From the NCBI GenBank assembly GCA_050084985.1, contig JBITNC010000001.1:85188001-85252000 (forward strand): 64,000 bases of DNA, given 5' to 3'. Both the position numbers and the translations under genes were made by a program. Below the pieces are notes generated by a model, which was given only the letters and a program-made list of their open reading frames with translations, did no database searches and was not told the origin of the DNA. Origin of the DNA: Nageia nagi (Eukaryota > Pinophyta). This document shows, one piece after another, positions 1-11,061 of this stretch. The number at the start of each line of letters is the position of its first letter. Position 1 is the first letter of the stretch.

Positions 1-1114
1 TTATCTCTAGCTATTATCTGAAAAGCTTCAAGTAGGGAGATGGATAATAATTAAAATGGATTCATGAATTTTCATAAGGATGTGCTAGGTCAAAACCTAG
101 GTGTATAACAATGTTGGGTTTGGGTTCACCAGAATGTAGACCCAAAAATATGTAATTGATAAATAAGTACACAAATAAATAAATGATCTATGAGTACAAT
201 GATAAGTAACTCTATATCATATCATAACAAATATACATAAACATATAAAACCTGATATAAAGTGATGCAAATAGCCAATGTGTACAATCCTCAAGAGTAG
301 AACAATAATGAATATTTAGAGGATTGCAATCGAACTACAAATGAACTCTTAACAAATATTATCTATAATAACACCATGAGTTGTTCCTTGAAATATGGAC
401 CTCTAGATCTAGAAGGTGTAAGCCTCTAGCTACATAGAAGTGGCATGCCACTGATGGTGTTGGATTCACAATTCTATGTGTCATGCAAGAGAGAGATAGT
501 AGAGTTCAGAGAGTATAACAAATTTTCAATATAGGTGGTATCAAGAGACATCTTAAGTTTTATGTTTGGGATAACCACCTATCAAAGAGATCTGACAGGG
601 ATGTCAACATTCACCTCCCATATTTATAACCTATAAGAAACAAAAATGAATTGAAATTTGATGCATAACAATAACAATAATCTTTTTCATATTCAAGATA
701 TTTTAAAATATAACCCATGGTATATGATATTGCATTGGTCTTAGTACATGACATTTCAATATAATAGCACTTTATCTTGATTTATGTATTATTACCAATT
801 AATCATTTAATGAGTCTTAATAGGATTTACTAAATAAATAATAAATTATTTTTAGGCATCTACTATTTGGACTGAAGAGACAACCTGACTGGTTAGATGT
901 AGAATATATTATATTGCATAAAGAATTGAGCTTCCTAAAGCTTTTTTGGCTTTCTAGAAGAACATTCAATATTTTCTTGATTGAACACTATAGGGATATC
1001 CATTTTTGTAACACTTTGAAATTGATATTAGTCCTATCCCAAAACCCTAAGGTTTTAGCCCATCTAGTGATATATCAAAAGGAAGATCAAGTTTAAGATG
1101 TCAGGTTCACCATT
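1..1114. other. AT-rich DNA without a recognisable gene
   Basis: No conserved protein motif or RNA gene was seen on either strand. A 60-codon open frame at 914-1096 on the plus strand matches no family I know and is probably chance. Confidence 0.5.
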
Positions 1115-1345
1115 TGTTATAATAAAAAATGTAATAATTAAATTACAAAATTAGGATTATATTATAGAATATTCAATTACTAATTAACTATGAAATCAAA
1201 AACAAGCAATAACAAAAATTATAATAAAGATCTACCTAACCTTAACCTATCAATACTAGAAAATGAAAGATACAAAGCTATGTCTTACCTATGACAATGT
1301 TCTAAGGTGATTTTTAGAAGAACGGTGATGAACAATGAGACCTTA
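1115..1345 (-). repeat. Partial LTR, inverted relative to 5726-6304
   Basis: Read on the minus strand, this stretch aligns with the last 220 or so bases of the LTR at 5726-6304. Shared tracts include the complement of 'ttaaggttaggta' and the segment around 'tgtaataattaaattacaaa'. The plus-strand start 'tgttataat' at 1115 corresponds to the complement of the other copy's terminal '...ataaca'. Similarity fades after about 1345, so the copy is truncated. It is probably a dead LTR fragment. Confidence 0.6.
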
Positions 1346-1739
1346 TAAAATATAGAGCCACTAATCAAACCTCAACCTAGCAATTCAAGGTATGATATGT
1401 GATGTTGATGGTGTCTAGGCCATTATGTAATTCTTCTTTCATTTTTTATGCACTTTTCTTTTTTGTTTTATCTTGTTTCGTGCATGTTTCATCAAAATTT
1501 CTTTATATAGCCTAGCAATGGTGTTGGAATCTAGCACTATTGCTACATTTCTAGTCTGATTTTTATATCTATTTCTCTCTTTTCCATGCTTACATGTGCC
1601 TTTGCCATTATTTTTATCTCTTTAATGTATGTCTTCATTCATTTTATCTTGTTAATTATGTTATTTCATTTTTAACATTGTCAAAACTAAAGCCAAAAGT
1701 CTAAAATCCATAACACAAGATTGGTCTATCTCATAAAAG

Positions 1740-1744
<5 letters not shown>

Positions 1745-1809
<65 letters not shown>
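1745..1809. repeat. (TA)n microsatellite
   Basis: An uninterrupted TA dinucleotide run of about 65 bp. Such tracts are length-polymorphic; no function is suggested. Confidence 0.97.
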
Positions 1810-1812
<3 letters not shown>

Positions 1813-2689
1813 GTTCAAATATAGATGGATGTAGTACATCTAGTTCCCTCCTTAGGAACTATGACCCATAGATGGCTCTAGGGTCCTACTCCTTCTCCTA
1901 ACCCTAGATTGAGACCTATACCTATAACTGCCATCCCTACTAGTGCATCCCCCATATGAGTTAATTGATTATCCTTTTCAATAATCAAGTCCTATAGCCT
2001 CTTCAACTTTGATGCTACATGACATGCAAGAGAGCCTATACTATCTCAATCTATCCCTTAAGGATGCCTATCAATGTATCCCTCACTACAACCTAAAGTT
2101 GAAGGCTCACCACTTGCACCTTTAGTGCTGCTCTCTCCTCATTTATCCTTATAAAAACTAATCAATCTAAATTCATTCTCTTTTCCTAAGTTTTATCCCT
2201 ACCAAAATTTAATATCTTTAGTTATTTACCTAAGGTGTTAGCCATGGGGGTAGCAACTCTTGATGATGATGCCTTGAATGGATCCACTACCATAGGTATT
2301 AGTGGTAGGTCATCCATATCCATGGGCTCCTTTGTATCCTCCTCTATTTGTGCCAAATCATCCTCCTCATCATTAATTGATAGTACTCCAAAGTGTGTTG
2401 ATGATGTGGTGTGGTAACCCTAAGGGCATGATCCTATGACTCTTCCCAATCTGCACTCCATGCTAGCACATCCATCACCCCTAGTGGGATAGTTTGATAC
2501 TTGGCCATGGTTAGCAACACCTTAGGGAATAGAAAATATTATGTCATGAATAACTACCTAAGCATTCTATCTAGTTGATTAACTCTATAACTTGTCTAAC
2601 TCCCTAGATGTGGCATGTAATCACACTCCATGATAACTCATTTTTAGTTTCCTCCCAGGATTGCAACTCAAAGTAAGGGTCCTAGGCAA

Positions 2690-3500
2690 TATCCTCCTCA
2701 TCTAGCAAGTCTACTAACCTCTAACATTACTCTACATTATGTGTTGCTATCACCCTTTGTGTGGTCTTCCATTAGAACCATCAAAGCATATCTTCTCATG
2801 TCACAACTAGTAGGTATGTCCTAATAATGTTGTAGTGCTTGTATGCCCAGACCTACAAGATGAAAGAGTGTGCAACCATACTACCTCCCTTATTCACAAA
2901 GAGAAAATTATGAAGATCCTTATACATCATACCCATTATATAGGGGGTAACCTCTCTCTATAAAGGCATATCCCTTGCACAATGGGTATACTGCTAGTGT
3001 GGAAACACTCATGGTTCTTATTGCTACATAGGATAGTGTCGATAAGAATCGTTACATACAACCAAAATGATTAGGCTATGTCAACATCCTCTATGAGCAT
3101 GTAAATGGTATCATGAAGGGGTGCACCCTTCATTTGCTGCTATTAGTCTCTCACCCTTATCATCCAATAGCACTACTCCATCTCATTAATGGTTAGTGTG
3201 GCCTTCTCAACCAGTGTACCCTTCATTAGTACCCATAGTATATGATGAATTTCAACCAAAGTGATGGTGATATCTCCTATCTATAGGTGGAACAAGTTGG
3301 TGTCATCATACTAATGCTCTATAAAATCTATGAGGAAGTATTTTTAACATAAAATATGTGACATATCCCTCATGTAACCCATCTCCATAGCATCTAGTTA
3401 TGCCCATTCTATTGCTATCAAGTGGAACTCAGTTGCAATGCTCATGGCTAGACTCCATGGCTCATATCTCATCAAGTAGGCTCGATTCTACATCCATGTA
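2690..3500 (-). pseudogene. Decayed plant-mobile-domain-like reading frame
   Basis: On the minus strand the stretch around 3200-3310 reads, with one stop, as 'DTNLFHL*IGDITITL' followed by 'VEIHHILWVLMKG'. This resembles the 'THTFHLPxGExTITLxDV' core of the plant mobile domain (PF10536 type), found in MAIN-like host proteins and in transposon-encoded proteins. Around 2800-2860 a 'VWAYKHYN' segment resembles the 'WAYEHF' part of the same domain. Frames shift repeatedly and stops are frequent, so this is a relic. DNA to about 1850 encodes Gly/Pro-type low-complexity residues and may be its C-terminal part. The alternative is chance similarity; an HMM search with frameshift tolerance would decide. 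Confidence 0.45.
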
Positions 3501-5115
3501 CAAATTAAAAACTTATTAGTAACTTTGTCAATAAAAATTAGAAATCAAAAGCTAAAAGAAGTTAAACTATAAATTTATCCCTTTCTTATCAAATTTGATC
3601 TTAATGTCATTAATTTTCAAAATTGCAAGTGTCAATATGTATCAAAATATGTACAAAAGATGAAATTTAAATTTTTCCTAATTTTATTAACCCAATGGTG
3701 ATGCTAGGGGCCCAACAGTGCTACCCCATTCATGCTATTAGTTTCCACCAATTTTCAATACCCATTAGTTTTATTATCGAATATATTATAAAAATGTAGT
3801 TTATTCCTTCCCATGCATCTAAAAACCTATCCTAACATTTTTATCATCAACTATTTGATAATTTTGTAAAAATACTCAAAACTTAGCCAATTCAAAATCC
3901 TAATTCATCAAAAACCTTCTAAACTATGCATACATCAAGAATATGACATAACAATTTGGTACCTAATTGCCCTCTAATGAAGAATTAACAACCAAAGCCC
4001 TATTCCTTTGTTGAGAAGTGATCCTCTATGCCATGTTAATGATAATCAAAGCTCACATCACCTCCATAGCTCTAGACCAACCTCAAATAGCACCAACAAG
4101 TTTCCATACTAGAGTTCAGATCACTAAATTAACCATGCACAAATGAAAATCAATTCACCTTATTTATAAACTATCTGTCATCCTTTTTGACTAATTCAAC
4201 CATGTTTTTAACTAAATGCTTGTCATAATAAACCTTTTCATCATAAAATACCATAACAATAATCCACAACCAAGTTCAAAAATTTGAGAACTCCCCTTAG
4301 CCTATTATTTTTGTTAAGTTCTGAGCACTACCATTAGCTTACCCTGTCACTTTTCTAATCTTTTTCTCATTTCTTTCCTCCATCTCAGCTTCATGGAATA
4401 AAAATCATGTTGTCTCTACTAATTTATTTCAAGCATATCAAAAATTCTTGTGGGGTAAGTTAATCAAATTTAAATATCATGGTCCCTATAAATTGGAATG
4501 CTCTTGCTTGTATCAGACTCTATAATTGCACTTTTTCTCCTTATGGCTACATTTCTAACCTTATTAAATTTTAATGTTTGTAAAAATCCCTTTTTACCCT
4601 AGCACTATCATTGTATTTTAGCGCTTTTGCTAGGTTATGCAAAGAGGATCATGTATTCTTTCCTTTTCACAAGCAATGTCTATGTTAATTGGTTGATAAA
4701 TAGTATCCATGTGTTTATTTACTTGGCACATTTCATAAAATGTATGTCTATTGCACCTATCATTACATTTATGTCAAAAATTACACTTCATGTCTCTTAT
4801 TAGGTTAAAAATTGTATAATGCTTATCTCTTAGCTACAAATGTCTAAACAAATTCATTTTCTTATCAATTAAATGTAATTTGCACTTATCATAGATACTT
4901 ATCAAACCTATCTCTATATTCTTTTCAATTAAAAGGATTTGTACTCAAAAAGTTGTTTATCTACTTTTCTTGTCACAATAAAATGTTTGTCTATATTGCT
5001 TATCATACCTTATCAAAAACATTATTGTCTATTTCTTTTCAAAATGAAGCTTGTCAATATGGTTACCATATCTACGATTCTTTTCAAAATATTATATATC
5101 ACTCTTAATGACTTA
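3501..5115. other. AT-rich DNA without a recognisable gene
   Basis: No domain-level coding similarity was seen. It may be the remnant interior of the element whose 3' LTR lies at 5726-6304, but nothing conserved supports that. Confidence 0.4.
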
Positions 5116-5129
5116 TCCTCCTTTGTAAG

Positions 5130-5370
5130 GAAGGGGCACTCGTAGTAGCAAAATCCATGGAAACATGATGGCTTGGGGAAACTAAGCTGGCCACTCTTAT
5201 CATTTGTTCCTCTATAAGGGAGGGTCATTCTTATCAAATCCATGGAAACATGGTGGCTTGGGAAACTAAGTTGGTCACTTTTATCATTTGATTCTCTATA
5301 AGGGAGGATCATTCTTATCAAATCCATGGAAACATGGTGGCTTGAAAATTTAAGTTAGTCCACATACATC
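5130..5370. repeat. 84-bp tandem repeat, about three units
   Basis: The phrase 'aaatccatggaaacat' recurs at 5151, 5236 and 5320, a period of 84-85 bp, with the words between ('ggcttgg', 'ttatcatttg', 'ctctataaggga') also repeated. As 84 is divisible by three, a minus-strand frame (5022-5327) shows 28-residue repeats starting 'MDLIRMxLPYR'. The frame has no known domain and is most simply a product of the repeat. Confidence 0.9.
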
Positions 5371-5707
5371 AATCATCCATCTTCTTCATTCTTGGTGGAT
5401 AATTAATCAAGAATAGGTTTGCAATTCTTAACACTTATCCATATCATGTTTTGAAATATCTAGTCTATAAAATATTTTCTTATCTAGAGATCTTTGCAAT
5501 TTTCATGTTCTTTGCCTTGTATTTCTCCTATGATGAGAATTTTATTATGTTGTAACCAAGTCAAAGATGGGGCATAACATAGCTAAATTGGGGCATCTAA
5601 ATTTGCCACCATAGGACATCTTATTAGGGAGTACTTCTTTACTCCTATCATTTCTTGAAGATACTTTTAATTATGTTTTGATCCCTCTGCTAAAAGATAT
5701 CAAACCA

Positions 5708-5725
5708 TATTCAAAGTAGGGCATT
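5708..5725 (+). promoter_or_regulatory. Polypurine-tract-like site before an LTR
   Basis: The purine-biased 'caaagtagggcatt' lies immediately before the LTR start 'tgttaacacc'. That is where the plus-strand primer of an LTR retrotransposon is expected, and it implies that the LTR to its right is a 3' LTR. Confidence 0.4.
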
Positions 5726-6304
5726 TGTTAACACCTAAAAAGGAATTTTAATTTAATTAAAATACCTTTTCATTATTTGAAATTATTTATTTAATTTATT
5801 AAATAAATGCCTTTATTTATGTGCATTCTCATCTACGGAGGATAAGGAATGATCTAACATAATCTCAAAATCTTGATAGGTGGCAATTCTAAAGGTCTCT
5901 TAACTAGTGTTTCTTAATGCTACCTATCAATTTGGGAAATTGTTATACTTTAATCATTCTTGTGATCTTTACCTTGTTCATAATTCTTTTTCACTAAATG
6001 AATATCTAATGATGACATAAAGCTTAAGGTGAGATCAAAATGGAAAGGTAACTAAGCACTTTGTATTTCAAAGGTGCTCATCATTCATCACCTTTCATTC
6101 CAAAATCACCTTCGATCATCATTATACGTAAGACATAGGTTTGTATCTTTCATTTTTTAGTATTTATAGGTTAAGGTTAGGTATATCTTTGTTATCATTA
6201 TCATTATTGCTTCCTATCAATTTTACAATTAATTAGTAATTAAATATTCTATAATATAACCCTATTTTTGTAATTTAATTATTACATTTTTGGTTATAAT
6301 AACA
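5726..6304 (+). repeat. LTR (3' or solo), type unassigned
   Basis: It begins 'tgttaacacc' and ends '...ttataataaca', giving the expected TG...CA ends and about 579 bp. The distal part is repeated inverted at 1115-1345, which confirms a dispersed repeat. A purine tract precedes it. The flanks ('gcatt' and 'tcacg') do not match, so no target-site duplication remains. It abuts the truncated gag of copia-1 directly. A Ty3-type origin is a guess. Confidence 0.6.
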
Positions 6305-6317
6305 TCACGAAATTCTC

Positions 6318-6960
6318 TAGGATGTTTAGCATCCTCCAAAAATTATTACAATCATGTCAAGAATAAAATGAAAATCTTGTAATATACTTGAATAAGATTA
6401 TTGATCTTAGCATCTAAATTGTGGGATGTAAGTATAATTGGATCAATGATGAGTTTATGGTGTTTATCATCCTTCAAATCCTCTCTACTAAATTTAGTCA
6501 CTTTGTGATAATCATTGAGATGAGGCTTTATCATGAAGAATAAGTTTTCTCCTTAGTAAATCTTTCAATATTTCTCTTGAAACATAGGAAACACTCAATA
6601 AAAAATTGTTTATCTCCTCTCCTAATAAGCATTTTATAGAACTAGGACCAATGAAGACCCACATCAAAAAGAAGTTAAGAAACCAAAAGAATTTTTTCTA
6701 TGCTTTGAAAAAGAATTTCAAGAAAAGTAAAAATATAAAATAGAATGGTCATGATAAGTTTAGGAAATCCAATGTTAAATTCGATTGCAATTGTAATTTC
6801 TATAGTATCTATGGTCATAAGAAATCATATTGCTATAACAAAATGAAATATCAAGGTGGCAAAGGATATGAAAAATTAAATAACTTCAAAGTCAAGAAGA
6901 AGAATAATAAATCTACTTTTATTTATGGTTTTTACTCTAAGTCTCACACTATCTCAATAA
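6318..6960 (+). pseudogene. Copia-1 gag fragment with altered zinc knuckle
   Basis: The sequence aligns at DNA level with the gag of copia-C (55070-55730), a UBN2-type gag that forms the retrotransposon particle. At 6792-6833 it encodes 'CNFYSIYGHKKSYC', a CCHC knuckle in which the second Cys is Tyr (C-x2-Y-x4-H-x4-C). The region upstream is broken by stops and frameshifts. Confidence 0.7.
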
Positions 6961-8260
6961 TTTGATTATTAACTCTATGTGCACAAATCACATGTATTTT
7001 GAAAAGGACAAGTTTGAAAATTTTCATATGTATAGAAAGGATGAAGTTATGATACTTGATAATTCAATTTTTGAAGTATAAGGTATTGGGACTATGTTAT
7101 TACACATAAATGTTCTTGAAAATGTTCTATTTGTGCCTAAACTAAGTATGAACCTTCCTTCTAGAATCCTAGTTGTAATACAAGGATACTCATTTGAGTT
7201 TAACTCACACTCTTAGTGCATTAAGTAGGGACTTACCACTTTGGTGAAAGGATTAGTGCAAGATGATCTCTACATCATGAATCATTGGCACCATCAATTA
7301 GGATACCTTAACCTTAAAAGCATCCAAGTCATGAAATATCAAGAACTTATGGAAGTGTTTCCATCAATATCACCTATAATTTGTCTTTGTGAGAAGTGCA
7401 ACCTAGGCAATATGAATAGGAAAAAATTTGAGAAAGATAAGGTAACATAAGAAACACAACCTCTTGAGCTTGTGCATTCAAATTTGATGTATTTGTTTTA
7501 GACTAAGTCTCTTGGGGGAGCTTTGTATGTTTTGAATTTCATTGATGATTTCAATAGGATGAGATTAAGTTATGTACTTGAGCATAAGGATCAAACCTTT
7601 GATAGGTTCAAAGAATTGAAAGCCTTAGTTGAAAATAAGACCATGTTCAAAATAAAGATATTGAGTTTTGATAACAGAGGGAATATAATAGCATTGAGTT
7701 TAATGAATATTATGCCAAATATGGGATCAAGAGGCAATTCATGATCCATTACACCCCTCACCAAAATGATATTTTCCAAAGAAATAATATAACCATTCAG
7801 TAAATGGCTAGGTGCATGTTAGGAAATCTCCCTAGTTTCTCATGAAAAAAAGTGAACATTATAATCTACACCCTAAAAAGGTGTCATATGAAAGAAATTG
7901 AAGGAAAAATCCAATACGAGGTATGGATAAGAATGAAAACTAGCATCTCTCACATTAAGATCTTTGGTTACAATGCCTATGCGTTCATCATTTTTAACAA
8001 AATCTAAAGAAGCTAGAAAAGAGATCTAAAAAGTGCATCTTTATGGGCTCTGATAGTTAGCATAGAGGCTACAAGATTTACTTTCTTTCATTTAGAGTAG
8101 TGTTCATCTCAAGGGATGTAAAGTTCAATCAAATTATTGAGGAATGTACTCCCTAGGGAATCTACTTCTCTTGATGACTCTTATGTTGTACCTAACTAGA
8201 TGGATATTAGTGTAGATAAGTCATGTTAAGAGAATAATTCTCCATAAAAAAAGATAAAGA
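6961..8260 (+). pseudogene. Copia-1 protease-integrase region
   Basis: The frame after the knuckle (about 6975-7215) resembles the copia aspartic protease region, including 'FEKDKFENFH' and 'FVPKLSMNL'. The GAG-pre-integrase stretch at 7241-7450 has 'HWHHQLGYLNLKSIQVM' and 'LCEKCNLGN' (H...H...C..C zinc-binding). The integrase core at 7505-7740 has 'FIDDFNRM' and 'SFDNRG', where the DDE enzyme has its two Asp. It continues in another frame to about 8000 ('HIKIFGYNAYAFI'). Several frameshifts and stops make it inactive. Confidence 0.75.
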
Positions 8261-8329
8261 TAAGTATGACCTTAAATAAATCTTTGTTTTCCAAAATTGA
8301 TGTCAAGAATGAACCCTCATCATTAAATA

Positions 8330-9060
8330 AAGCTTCAAAGCACAAATTATGGATGGAAGCCATGAAAGTGGAGTATGAGCTTTTGATGAAAAATCAAACT
8401 TAGGACTTTGTTTCCTATTCCAATGAATCAAATAATTAAAGAAATTAAGAAATATAAGGAAAGGTTAGTACCCAAGGGTTTCTCTTAGAAATATGGAGTT
8501 GATTTTGAGGATACCTTTTCTCTAATGATAAATATGTCCACATTCAAGTTAATCCTTACTCTTTTAGCATCTCAGGGATGGAAAGTTTTTCAACTTGATG
8601 TTAAGAGTGTTTCTCTCAATGGTGATTTAGAAGTGGAGATATATATGAATCAAATATAAAGGTTTGTTGTGGAAGGTAAAGAGTCCTTTGTATGCAAGAT
8701 AAAGAAGTTCTTATATGGACTTAAGAAAGCACCTAGATCTTGGTATAAAATGATTTCAAGATACTTTATGGATATTGAGTTCTCTAAGTTCTTCTTCAAT
8801 ATCGATCTATATGTTCTTAATCAAGGATAATACTTGGTTTTGATTCTTCTATGTGTAGATGATCTTTTGATCACATAGAATGATGCTAAAATTATTCAAT
8901 AATGCATATCAAAATTTAAGGTAACATTTGAAATTAATGATCTTTATTTCTTACACTACTACGTAGGTATTCAAGTGTACCAATATAAGGATTGTACTTA
9001 CCTTTATCGATCCAATTATATATTTGGTATATAAATTTAAAATATTTAGAATAGAGAGGT
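8330..9060 (+). pseudogene. Copia-1 reverse transcriptase
   Basis: Copia-type RT (RVT_2). 'FQLDVKSVSLNGDLE' at about 8590 matches the 'QLDVKNAFLNGDLE' motif with the usual Ala-Phe changed. 'LYGLKKAPRSWY' is at about 8715, and 'LLCVDDLLIT' at 8846-8875 is the YVDD box with Tyr changed to Cys; both Asp remain. In-frame stops interrupt it, for example after 'MNQI' at about 8657. Confidence 0.8.
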
Positions 9061-9129
9061 GAAAACTTGTTGTGATCTTAGTATCTCATGGAATCACTCT
9101 AACTCTTACGTCTAGCTCTCAATTGATAG

Positions 9130-9760
9130 ATGTTACATCTTACAAAAAATTAATTAGTAGTCTTCTTTATTTGACTATCTCCAATCCGAATATTACCTTT
9201 ACAATAAATCTTATGGCATAATTTATGTAAAAATTGTATGTTGAGTATATTAATATTGTTAAATAAATCTTAAGTTATGTTTTGAGAATGAAGGATCTTG
9301 CTTTCAAGTATTCTAAGTTGCCCTTATTTATTCTCTCAAGGTTCTCAAATTCTGACTATGTAAGAGATAGAGATGATAAAAAATCAACCTCTTCTTATAT
9401 ATTTAGCATTGTTTTAGGTGTTATCTTTTGGGATTACAAGAAGCATCCTACTACTTCTCTCTCCATAAAAAGGAATAATATTGAGCCATATAAGTCATAA
9501 CTTAGGAAGCTATTTCATTGAGGCATCTTTTAAAAGAAATTAGCTATGAGCAAGCTCACCCATATCATATTTTTTTAGGTAATCATTCAACTATTGCTTT
9601 GGTAATTTTTTTTTTAATTAAACATCAAAAATTTTTGAAATTCAAGCATAATTTATCAAGGATAAAGTTTTGGATGGTATTCTATAATTGTAGTATTATC
9701 CATTAGTCTTAAGCTTTGCTGATTTATTCATTAAGCCTCTTATTGAAGCTTAATTTTGCA
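9130..9760 (+). pseudogene. Copia-1 RNase H domain
   Basis: The readable part at 9282-9500 includes 'DLAFKYSKLPLF', 'DRDDKKSTSSYIF' and 'VIFWDYKKHPTT', typical of the copia RNase H ('GxxDADWAGDRDDRKSTSGYVF...SWxSKKQ'). 'HLLKEISYEQ' follows at about 9520 and a 'DLFIKPLIEA' end at about 9720. Its role was to remove template RNA during reverse transcription. Frameshifts and stops are present. Confidence 0.75.
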
Positions 9761-10510
9761 AGTTTAGGAAATCTATTAGATTGGTGAAGTTTCCCTCAAG
9801 GGGGAGTGAAGGTTGGATTTATATTGAATTCATGTTTGTAATAATAACTTCATCCCTAGGAGGATTTTTTGGTTGTATAATGTTGATTTTTTTATGTATG
9901 CCTTCATTGTTAGTTTGCTCCATGTGAGGAACTAATTGTACATTTTCAAGCATATGATGACTTCTTCTAGCACTATTTCAATTATCTATATATGAGAAAA
10001 TAGTATGTACTTATACTCTATTTTGTGATGTTTATCAACACATATTTTTATATAGTATATGACTATTAGTATTGACTTGGTATCTTTGTGATAACTTATA
10101 GTACACCATTGATCAGTTTAATGATGGTAATAATTGATTCATTTATCTTATATTGATATGAATGTTTATATTATGGATTTAACTAATATTTTTTATGAGA
10201 TAATTATAGCTTATAGGATTCTTCTTGAGAGTGTAGGTTACCTACTTCAAGTGGTAAGGCTCATGGAGGCTCATCATGTCAACTTGTTATGGAATGACTA
10301 ATTTGTATAGTGAAACCAATTGTAATTAATGATTGTATTTTAAACTATTTATCAAATGGTAAAGTAGTAAGCCTCAATCTAAGATCTTGTTTATTTCTCA
10401 AATATGTAAATGTTCTAATCTATTCATGTATATCTATAAAGAAGAACTCTCTCTTACTCTCTCTTTCTTGTCTCCTCTTTGGTCTACCCTACTAGTGTAT
10501 TAAGAGGGAG
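9761..10510 (+). other. Copia-1 3' noncoding region with two purine tracts
   Basis: After pol, a strong purine tract 'aagggggagtgaagg' lies at about 9798, where most copia elements start their LTR. About 700 bp of noncoding DNA follow, then a second tract 'taagagggag' at 10501-10510 directly before the LTR. The same layout is seen in copia-C (58690-59713) and on the minus strand in copia-B (43574-44280), including the shared word 'ctctctcttactctctctttctt' region near the end. Confidence 0.6.
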
Positions 10511-11061
10511 TATTGGAATGTATAATTCACTATTGTAAGGTATCTTTATGTAATTCACTTAATAATTAAATGTATCCCTAGATACCTTAAGTATTTAGTG
10601 AGTATGATAATGTAAATTCACTAATACTTAAAAGTATCTATAGATATTTTTTAAGTATCTATGAATAAAATGATGTAACTTGTCCTACACTCCATCTCAT
10701 GAGCATGCCTTTTAGATAAATGGGTGATGAATGCCATAACATTATACAATGGTTAGAATGCTGATCTAGGGAGGATTTTGGTATATAAATAGAGGGCCCT
10801 CTCTTTGAGATTACATACTAAAGTTTGTAGCAAAATTATTCTCTTGTTCAAGTTGTAGGAGAAGTAAGAAAGAGTTATTGTAAGAGATTGCTCTTTGAGA
10901 ATATGATCTTAGATTAGTGTATGTACTCCCATGGTTAGCATAAACACTTTAGATTGGTGTCAAAATTTTGAGATTGGCTATCTTATTTATGCTATTATTA
11001 TGATGGTTTAGAGAGATTTTATGAGATCTTGATAGAATAGTTATTTAGTTAGTTAGACTCA
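10511..11061 (+). repeat. Copia-1 3' LTR
   Basis: It starts 'tattggaatgtataat' (copia-B has 'tgttggaatgtataat') and ends '...ttagactca'. It shares internal blocks with the copia-B LTR, such as 'tcctacactccat', 'catgagcatgcc' and the TATA-like 'tataaatag' at about 10783, the likely LTR promoter. The opposite LTR is missing, so age and target-site duplication cannot be read. Confidence 0.7.

Larger units (their letters stand above)
6305..11061 (+). mobile_element. Copia-1: 5'-truncated Ty1/copia retrotransposon
   Basis: Decayed gag, protease, integrase, reverse transcriptase and RNase H segments appear in that order. A 750-bp noncoding stretch and one LTR (10511-11061) follow. The integrase-before-RT order defines Ty1/copia. 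The first recognisable sequence (about 6310) corresponds to mid-gag of copia-C (about 55065), so the 5' LTR, leader and start of gag are missing. All frames contain stops or shifts. LTR and 3' region are homologous to copia-B (43076-51441) and copia-C (51990-60470), so the three are one family. Confidence 0.85.

Noticed and set aside
5022-5327. 101-codon minus-strand frame with internal repeats
   Set aside because: Explained by the 84-bp tandem repeat; no domain and no coding context.
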